Positions 29,695 through 37,500 of a stretch of 64,000 bases of DNA are shown here, piece by piece. The stretch is from Cellulomonas sp. Y8 (lineage in GTDB: Bacteria; Actinomycetota; Actinomycetes; Actinomycetales; Cellulomonadaceae). The translations under genes and the position numbers were made by a program. The DNA lies in assembly GCF_008033115.1 (NCBI RefSeq), contig NZ_CP041203.1, positions 558,001 through 622,000 of the forward strand, read 5' to 3'. The notes below the pieces were generated by a model. It saw only the letters and a program-made list of their open reading frames with translations. It had not been told where the DNA came from and did no database searches. How positions within the stretch are numbered: the stretch's first letter is position 1; each line of letters opens with the position of its first letter.

Positions 29695-32318
29695 CCGTCC
29701 GCTCCGTCCGCTCGTCGTGCCCGTCGTCCCCTGGTCCCCCGCTTCTCCCTGCCGTCCGGCGCGCTCCGCCGCGCCCGGTCGGCGGCCGCCGCGGCCCGGC
29801 GCCGCTCGGACCGGCGCAGCGACCGGGTCGCCACCCTCCCGCGCCACCGCTGCTTGCGGGGCGTCGCCGCCCGCATGGACGCGAGCGTCCGGTCGACCTC
29901 CGCCCAGTACTCCCGCGCGTCCGCCGTCGTCGGGGCCGCGGCGCCGAACACGGCCGCGTCCGCACGGTCGGCCAGCGCGACCACCGCGGCGCCCGCCTCG
30001 ACGCCGGCCGGCGTCGGGCCGGCCGGCACCGGGGCGGGACGCTTCCGGCGGCGCCCTTCCTCCGGCTCCGGCGCGGTGGTGAACGCCCGGTCCAGCGACC
30101 GCGCGCCCTCGCGGCGGGTGGCCACCGGGTCGACGTCGCGGCGCAGGTCGGTCGCCAGGTCGAGCACCTCCTGCCAGCCACCCACGACCCGGTTCACCGG
30201 GACGGGGTCGCGCCGCCGGCGGCGCCGGCGGCGTGCCTTGAGACCCGCGATGACGAGGAACGGCGCGAGCAGCACCAGCAGCAGGCCGGACCCGGCGGCG
30301 ACGCCGAGGGCGATGCGCTGCCAGACCGCCAGGGCGGACTCGTCCTCGCCGTCCTGCGTCTGGGGCTGGTCGGTGTCGTCCGCGGGCGGGTCCACCGGCG
30401 GGGCGGGCGGCGGCGGGGGCTGCGCGACCTGGGGCTCGGGGTCGGCCTGGCTGGTCTCCTGCTCGTCCTGCGGCGTCTGGCTCTCGGGCGGGGTCGGGTC
30501 GAAGGTGACCCAGCCGTACCCCTCGAACGCGATCTCGACCCAGGCGTGCACGTCGGCGCCGGTCACGACCACCGGGGCGTCGGGGTCGAGGGGCGCGTCC
30601 GGCGTCGCGGCCGCCTCCTCGTCGTCGCCCGGCACGAAGCCCATGACCACCCGCGCGGGCAGGCCCATCTCGCGGGCCATGAGGGCCATCGCGGACGCGT
30701 ACTGCTCGTCGTCGCCGACCATGAGGTCGCCGCCGAGCAGCGTCGCCACCCGGTCGGCGCCGTGCCCGGACAGCGACGGGTAGTCCCCCTGGTCGGTGCG
30801 CCCGTGCGAGAAGAAGCCGCGCTCGGACAGCGCCTGCTCGAGCGCGCGGGCGACCTGGGCGGGCGTCTCGGCCTCGCGGGCGGCGTCACCGGCCGCGGTC
30901 GACACGGCGTCCGGGACGCCCTGGGGCTCCGGCAGGTCGAGCGCGCTGCCCGCGGCGGAGCCGAGCTGCTCGTCGTCGGGCTCGGCCGGCACGACGGCGT
31001 CGAGGGTGTAGGTCAGCCCCTCGTCCAGCCCGCCGGTGAGCACGGCCGCGCCGGTCGCGTCGTTGAACCGCAGCCGCGACTGGGCCTCGGTGTCGTCGAA
31101 CCGCACGGACACCGCCTCGCCGACGGTCGGCAGCCACACGCCGGACAGCCCGTCGACCTGGACCTGCACCTCCGCGCGCTCCCCGCCGGTGCCGGACGCC
31201 TCGACGGCGTCGGCCTCCTCGACGGCCTGCTCGCTGACGACCTCGCCGACCCGGCGGAACTGGCCCGACGCGCGGGACGAGCCGTCGCCGGCCACGTTCC
31301 ACACCACGCCGTCGAACCGGTCGAAGGTCGCGAGCCGGACCCGGGCGCCCGCGGGCAGTCCCTGCACTGTGAACAGCTCGACGGTGTCGTCGTCCTTCAC
31401 GTACTTGCGGAAGGCGGACAGCGGGCTGGCGTAGTCGCGGGGGTCGAACGGCGGCAGCAGCGCGTCGCGCAGGACGTACCGGTCCCGGTTGGACTCGACC
31501 GTGGTGCCCGCCGCGACGCCCGCGCCGCCGGCGAGCGCGACCAGCAGGACGAGCGCGACCGGGCGCCGCGCCCGCAGCCGGCCGGACCGCCAGGACGCCC
31601 AGACCAGCAGGACGACCGCGATCGCGGTGCCGGCGGCCACCGGGGCGACCGTGGTGTGCGTGCCGAGCAGCACGGCCCCGGCGAGGACCACGGGCGGGAG
31701 CAGCGCGGCCGCCGGTGCCGCGCGCCCGGAGCCCAGCGCGAGCCGCACCGCGACCGCGGTCCCGACCACCGCCAGCAGGTACGGCGGGACCAGCAGCCAG
31801 CCCGAGCCGCCCAGCGGCGGCTGCAGGGTCAGCACGTCCTTCCAGCCCAGCCCCGACCCGCGGACCACGGACACGATCGACGCGAGCGTCGGCACGACGC
31901 CCCCGACGGTCTGGTCCGGCGTCGCGAGCGGCCCGCCGAGCACGACGGTGACCGTGAGCAGCACGGCCGTGGTCACGGGGGGCGACCAGCGCGCCCACGC
32001 CGACAGCACGCCCGCGGCCGCGCCGAGCAGCACGCCGCCGACCACCGGGGCCAGCAGCACCGAACCGCCGTACACGGGCAGCAGCGGGGTCAGCGCGGCG
32101 AGGACGGCGCCGGCCAGCACGAGCACGTCGACGACCGCCCGGCCGCCGCGCGGGACGCCGCGGCGGGGCCGCTCCGCGCCCGCGGGCTGCCCGGAGCCGC
32201 CGGGCCGACGGCGCCCGGACGAGGGCGGCCCGGGCGGCGTCGGAACGCCGGGGGCTGCGTCCGGGGCGCCGTGCGCGACGACGCCGGGCGCGACGGGGTT
32301 CTCGGTCGTCGTCGTCAT
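29691..32318 (-). CDS. Transglutaminase-like membrane protein lacking the catalytic cysteine
   Basis: 875 residues. About seven N-terminal helices (60-270, DUF3488-like), an extracytoplasmic region with a transglutaminase core (about 520-610), a Pro/Gln/Asp-rich linker, another helix (about 665-690), and a basic C-terminal tail. The core keeps His591 (DVHAWVEI) and Asp607 (FDPTPP), but the family's GxCxxYA reads GDDEQYA, with Asp537 where the nucleophilic Cys belongs; I see no Cys anywhere in the protein. It is therefore probably a binding pseudo-enzyme. ATG overlaps the DUF58 gene stop by 4 bases. MoxR-DUF58-transglutaminase triplets are widespread and poorly understood. Confidence 0.88.
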   Translation of the reverse strand: MTTTTENPVAPGVVAHGAPDAAPGVPTPPGPPSSGRRRPGGSGQPAGAERPRRGVPRGGRAVVDVLVLAGAVLAALTPLLPVYGGSVLLAPVVGGVLLGAAAGVLSAWARWSPPVTTAVLLTVTVVLGGPLATPDQTVGGVVPTLASIVSVVRGSGLGWKDVLTLQPPLGGSGWLLVPPYLLAVVGTAVAVRLALGSGRAAPAAALLPPVVLAGAVLLGTHTTVAPVAAGTAIAVVLLVWASWRSGRLRARRPVALVLLVALAGGAGVAAGTTVESNRDRYVLRDALLPPFDPRDYASPLSAFRKYVKDDDTVELFTVQGLPAGARVRLATFDRFDGVVWNVAGDGSSRASGQFRRVGEVVSEQAVEEADAVEASGTGGERAEVQVQVDGLSGVWLPTVGEAVSVRFDDTEAQSRLRFNDATGAAVLTGGLDEGLTYTLDAVVPAEPDDEQLGSAAGSALDLPEPQGVPDAVSTAAGDAAREAETPAQVARALEQALSERGFFSHGRTDQGDYPSLSGHGADRVATLLGGDLMVGDDEQYASAMALMAREMGLPARVVMGFVPGDDEEAAATPDAPLDPDAPVVVTGADVHAWVEIAFEGYGWVTFDPTPPESQTPQDEQETSQADPEPQVAQPPPPPAPPVDPPADDTDQPQTQDGEDESALAVWQRIALGVAAGSGLLLVLLAPFLVIAGLKARRRRRRRRDPVPVNRVVGGWQEVLDLATDLRRDVDPVATRREGARSLDRAFTTAPEPEEGRRRKRPAPVPAGPTPAGVEAGAAVVALADRADAAVFGAAAPTTADAREYWAEVDRTLASMRAATPRKQRWRGRVATRSLRRSERRRAAAAADRARRSAPDGREKRGTRGRRARRADGADG

Positions 32319-33484
32319 GCCGCCGCCGCCAGACGCAGGGCGCGGGGCAGGTCGTCGAGCGAGCCCAGGCGGACCAGGCTCAGCGTGCGCTGCGTGCGGA
32401 CCTCGACCTCGGCACCGGGGACGCAGCTCACCACGAGCGTCCGGGTGCCCTCGGGCACGTGCCGGGCGGCGGCGCGCAGGTCCGCCGCGGGCACGACGGA
32501 CCCGGTGACCAGGAACGCGAGCGTCACGTCGGGCGCCTCGCGGGCGACCCGTCGGCCGAGCAGCCGGGAGCCGGTGCCGTCGGGGCCGCAGGTGATGCCG
32601 GAGCAGTCGTCGAGCAGCGGCCGGCGCGCGGTGGTGCGCACCCGGCCGGGACCGGCGAGCACCGCGAGCGGGTGCTCCTCGGCCAGCACGTGCACGCCGA
32701 GCGAGGCGACCACGCTGACCGCGAGCTCCAGCTCCGCGTCGTCCGCGCCGTGCCGGTAGTCCCGGGGGTCGGTGGCGAGTGCGACGGCGGTCTGGGTGCG
32801 GCGGGTGTCCTCGTACTGCTTCACCGTGAGCTGCCCGCGGCGCGCGGTGGTGCGCCAGTGGATCGACCGGCGGTCGTCGCCGACCACGTAGTCGCGCAGC
32901 GCGTGGAACGCCAGGTCCATGTCGGACAGGTCGCGGGTCGCGCCCCCCTCGAGGTCGCGGAGCAGGCCCGCGTCGGCGCCGGTGAGCATGACGACGCGCG
33001 GGTGCACGTACAGCTCCTCGGAGCCCGTGGTCACCGCGTGCCGGGTGGCGAGGCCGAGCGCGTCGCCGCGCACCGCCCGCACCGGGCCGACCGTGACGAC
33101 GGCGCGCCGGTCGGTGGGGACCGCGAACAGCTCCTCGTGCTCCGTGCCCGGGGCCAGCGACGGGATCTCGAGCTCGGCCCGGCCCTCGCCGACCTGCAGC
33201 TCCAGGCGCACGGCGCGCGTCCGCCGACCGCCGGGGGCCGACACGACCACCCCGCCGAACGCCCGCTCCCCCACGCGCACCCGCCGGTCCGCGAGGTCGA
33301 GCCGCACGGCGTGCGGCAGCCGGCCCCACGTCATCGCGAGCGCGACGAGCAGCGCCACGACGCCGACGGCGCCCAGTGCCGCCAGCTCGACCCAGCCGAG
33401 CAGCACGCCGGCGACCGCGGCGGCCGCACCGAGCAGCCCCGCGCCCCAGCCCACGCCCGACAGCCGGGTGCGCGACCGCCTCAC
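32315..33484 (-). CDS. DUF58 domain protein
   Basis: 389 residues. Two N-terminal helices (about 10-55), a beta-rich region, and the DUF58 core with DYVVGDDRRSIHWRTTARRGQLTVKQYED (seen at about residues 208-237), a degenerate von Willebrand A-like fold. DUF58 proteins sit beside MoxR AAA ATPases and may be their substrates or adaptors. GTG start 31 bases after the moxR stop; its TGA overlaps the ATG of the transglutaminase-like gene. The tail ends in a Leu/Ala helix. Confidence 0.88.
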   Translation of the reverse strand: MRRSRTRLSGVGWGAGLLGAAAAVAGVLLGWVELAALGAVGVVALLVALAMTWGRLPHAVRLDLADRRVRVGERAFGGVVVSAPGGRRTRAVRLELQVGEGRAELEIPSLAPGTEHEELFAVPTDRRAVVTVGPVRAVRGDALGLATRHAVTTGSEELYVHPRVVMLTGADAGLLRDLEGGATRDLSDMDLAFHALRDYVVGDDRRSIHWRTTARRGQLTVKQYEDTRRTQTAVALATDPRDYRHGADDAELELAVSVVASLGVHVLAEEHPLAVLAGPGRVRTTARRPLLDDCSGITCGPDGTGSRLLGRRVAREAPDVTLAFLVTGSVVPAADLRAAARHVPEGTRTLVVSCVPGAEVEVRTQRTLSLVRLGSLDDLPRALRLAAAA

Positions 33485-33515
33485 GCCGCGCCTCCCGGGT
33501 GCACCCCGACCCTGG

Positions 33516-34469
33516 TCACGCGCGCGCCACCGGCGGCGGGGTCGCGGACAGCACGCGCTCGACCACCTGGGTGGTCGTCGCGCCGAGGAAGTCGGCCTCG
33601 GGGTCGAGCACGAGGCGGTGCGCCAGGACGGGCACCGCGAGGTCCTTCACGTCGTCCGGGATCACGTAGGCACGCCCCGCGGCAGCCGCCTGCACCCGCG
33701 CGGCGCGCACCAGCGCCAGACCACCGCGGACGCTCGCGCCCAGGGAGGTCTGCGGGTCCTCGCGCGTGCCCTCGATCAGGCGCGCGACGTAGTCCAGCAC
33801 CGACCCGTCGACGTGCACCGTCTGCGCGAGCTCCGCCATCTCGACGACACCCGCCGTGGTGACCACGGCGTCCAGCTCGCGGGTGCGGTCCCGCGCGCCG
33901 GACAGGATCTCGACCGTCGCGGTGCGGTCCGGGTAGCCGAGCGAGGTGCGCACGAGGAACCGGTCGAGCTGCGCCTCCGGCAGCCGGTAGGTGCCCGCCT
34001 GCTCGATCGGGTTCTGGGTCGCGATCACGACGAACGGCCGGCCCACCGGGTGCGTGTCCCGGTCGACCGTGACGTGGCCCTCCTCCATGACCTCCAGCAG
34101 CGCGGACTGCGTCTTCGGCGAGGCGCGGTTGATCTCGTCCGCCAGCAGCACGGAGGTGAACACCGGGCCCGGGTGGAACTGGAACGTGCGCGCCCCCTGG
34201 TCCCAGATCGTCACGCCGGTGACGTCGGAGGGCAGCAGGTCGGGGGTGAACTGGATGCGCTGGTGGGTGCCCTGGACCGACGCCGCGATGGCCTTGGCCA
34301 GCGAGGTCTTGCCCGTGCCGGGGGCGTCCTCCAGGAGCACGTGCCCCTCGGCGACCATCGCGGTCAGCACGAGCCGCACCGGGCGGTCGGCGCCCAGGAC
34401 CGCGCGGGACACGTTGCCCACGAGGCCGGCGAACGTCTCGGCGAACCAGGCGGACTGCTCGGGGGTCAT
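33516..34469 (-). CDS. MoxR-family AAA ATPase
   Basis: 317-residue AAA+ chaperone of the MoxR family. Walker A DAPGTGKTSLAKA, Walker B VLLADEINRA, sensor 1 VIATQNPIEQAGTYRLPEAQLDRF and a C-terminal lid domain are intact. MoxR proteins are thought to activate or assemble partner complexes containing von Willebrand-like proteins, here most simply the adjacent DUF58 protein. It lies 78 bases after the giant Ig/FN3 gene and starts the moxR-DUF58-transglutaminase-RDD/FHA half of the operon. Confidence 0.93.
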   Translation of the reverse strand: MTPEQSAWFAETFAGLVGNVSRAVLGADRPVRLVLTAMVAEGHVLLEDAPGTGKTSLAKAIAASVQGTHQRIQFTPDLLPSDVTGVTIWDQGARTFQFHPGPVFTSVLLADEINRASPKTQSALLEVMEEGHVTVDRDTHPVGRPFVVIATQNPIEQAGTYRLPEAQLDRFLVRTSLGYPDRTATVEILSGARDRTRELDAVVTTAGVVEMAELAQTVHVDGSVLDYVARLIEGTREDPQTSLGASVRGGLALVRAARVQAAAAGRAYVIPDDVKDLAVPVLAHRLVLDPEADFLGATTTQVVERVLSATPPPVARA

Positions 34470-34547
34470 CGGGGGGTGTCTCCTGTCGGTGCTGTCTGTC
34501 GTGGTGTCGTGTCGTGCGGGCCCATCACCCGATCGGCAGGCCGGGCG

Positions 34548-37500
34548 TCAGGGCGAGGAACCGCCGGTGCCGGATCCGCTTCCGTCGTCCGGTGGATCCG
34601 GGTTCTGCGGCGGCGCGTCGGTCCACGCCACACGCAACGGGTCGGACCGCGTGCTGGTGCTCTCGGCGCCGCTCGACGACACCGCCCAGACCTCGATGCG
34701 GAAAGTTGTGCCGTTGTCGACCGATTCGACCGGCAGGTCTACATACGGGGTGGGCGTCGACCTGATCTCGCCGTTCCCCATACCGGGCCAGCCGGTGACC
34801 CGGTACTGGTAGGAGGTGATCGTCGCGTTCCGCTCGCCCGGGGAACTCGGCTGCCACGAGACCCGGACCTGCGAAGGGCGTGCGGACCCGTCCGCCGGGT
34901 TCTGCACCATCGAGATCGACGAGGGCGCGCTCGGCTTGGTCGCCACCGTCACCGTGTCACCGACGGCATCGCTCTCGCCGCCGTCGTGCACAGCCCGCAC
35001 CTGGAGCGTGAGCGTGGTCCCGCCGGTCAGACCGTTGACCTGGTACGACCGCTCCCAACGCCCGACCTGAGCGATGACCGCGCCGTCTCGGAGAACGTCG
35101 TAGTGGTCCACCTCCTGGCCGTTGCCGTTCGCATCACCCCATGCGATACGCGCCCAGCCCTGGCCCGACGGAGCATCCGACTGCGACGCCGAGACCTGTG
35201 CCGAGCCGGCGGAAGGTCGACCGTACGCCTTGGCGGTGGCCGAGCCGGCACCTCCGTAGCCCGCCTTGTTCCGAGCCGAGACCTCGAACCGGTACTCGAC
35301 GCCGTTGGCGGCGTCGGTCATCGGGTACGACGTGACATCGGCGCCGTACGTCAGTGTGCGGTCGCGCCCGCCGCCGGTGATCCTGAGCTGGTAGCCCGCG
35401 ACGGCGTCGCCGTTCGCGGCTCCCGGGCTCCACGTCACGTTGATCTGACCGCCCAGGGGGCTGCCGACCCGTCCCGCGGACACCGTCGGCGCCTCCGGAG
35501 GCGCGGCCGGCGTGGAGGGCGCCGACGCCGCGCTCCACGCGCTCGGCTCCGGCGCGCGGTTGTGCGCCCGCACCTGCACCGTGTACGCGGTCCCGTTGCT
35601 CAGCCCGCGGAACGTGTACGACGTCCCGCTGGTCGTGACGGACGGCGAGCCGCCCGGCGGCGCGGGCGAGATCATCAGCGTGTACGACGACACCGGCGAC
35701 CCGTTGGAGTTCGGCGCCGCCCAGGTCGCCGTGACCTCCTGGTCGCCCCACGCGAGCGACGGGGCGGCGGGGGTGTCCGGCACCGTGTCGGGGCGCGCGA
35801 CGGCGGACGCCGGGCTCGGGTCGGACCAGCCGACGGCGTTCTCCGCCGCGACCGTGAACGTGTACTCGACGTTGTTCGTCAGCCCGGTAATGGTGCAGGT
35901 GGTGCTGGCGCAGGACGTCGTCGGGCCGCCCGCGCTGGCGGTCACCCGGTAGCCCCTGATCGGCTCGCCGCGGTCGTAGGGCGCGGTCCAGGACAGCACC
36001 ACGGTGCCGTCGCGGACCTCGCCGACCCGCGGGGCTGCCGGCGTCTCCGGCTTCCCCCGCACCCGCAGCGTGACGCTGGACGCGACCTCGCGGGCGCTGT
36101 CGTCCGTGGCGTCCCGGACGCGCACCCGCACGACCATCTGCCCGACGAGCTCGGCGGCGGGCCGGACCACGACGTCGGAGCCGGACACGGACGCGGTGCC
36201 GGCGCCCGGCGTCTCCACCGTGACGCCGACGACGCGCAGCGGCTGGTCCGGGAACGGGTTGGAGGCCCCGGCCAGGACGTCGACCACGCGCTCCTGCCCC
36301 TGGACGGCGTCGTTGACGACCTTGTCCTGGAGCGCGGCCACGCGCCGGGTGCTCGCGACGGTCCGCACCTCGACCTGGACGGCCATCTTCCCGGCGCGGC
36401 CGTAGCCGAGCTCGATCGGCAGCGTGCCGCGGGTGCCCTTGGGCGTGCCGACGTCGGAGGCGACGGACAGCCGGCTGCCCTGGAGCGAGACCGAGAACCC
36501 GGCCGGCGCGTCGCCGGTCAGCCGGTACGTGAAGGTGTCCGCGCCGGACGCGCCCTCGACACCCTGCGTGAAGGCCTGGAGGTCGACCGTCGTGGGCGCC
36601 TCGCCGGGCCCGACCTCCAGGGTGGAGGGCACGAACGTCGGGGGGTAGTCGTCGAGCGTGTAGACCGTGATCGGCAGCGTGATCACCGACGTCCGGGCGG
36701 AGGTGTCCCCCGCGCCGGTGCGGTCGGTGACCGGCACGGTGATCGACGCCGGGCCGACGTACCCGTCGGCGGGTCGGAACTGCACGGTGGTGGAGTCGGC
36801 GACCAGCGGCGAGCCGTCCGACCGCGTGGCCGTCACGGCGGTGGCGTCGGCGACCTGCGCGGTCCGCCCCGGCGCGACCTGGACCTGCTCGCCGAGCGGG
36901 ATCGTCAGCGTCTCGCCGCCGGCGACCCGGAGCTCGGGGGCGCGCGGGCGCGCGGTCGGTGGGAAGAAACCGAGGGCGGGCACCGAGATGAACGCGTAGG
37001 AGCTGACGTCCTCGGCGGTGGTGTTCGTCAGCAGGTACGGGATGGTCTGGGCGGTCTCGGCGAGGGTGACCGTGATCGTGCCGTCGCCGCGGACGGTGGC
37101 CACCGACGACGCGCTGCCTGGCACGGAGACCCGCAGGTCCCCGAGCGGCCCGCTCGGGTTCTGCGCGACGCCGAGCACGTCGACGTCCACGCTGGTCCGC
37201 CCGACCGTGTCGACCGGCGGCACGACGACGTCGCGCGCGATCGGCGCGAGCACCGGCGCGTCCGGGTCGACGGTCACGGACAGCACGGCACCGTTGACGG
37301 CCCCGCGCTCGTTGACCGCGGTGTAGCCGATGTTGAAGACGCCCGCGGCGTCGCCCCGGACCACGACCCGGTTGCCGGACAGCGAGGCCGTGATGCCCTC
37401 GTCGACCTCCAGGTCTTCCCGGACGGCGAGCTCGCCGCCGAGCACGTCGGTGTCGTTCTCCAGGACCCGGACCTCGACGGTCTGCCCCGGCCGGACGGTG

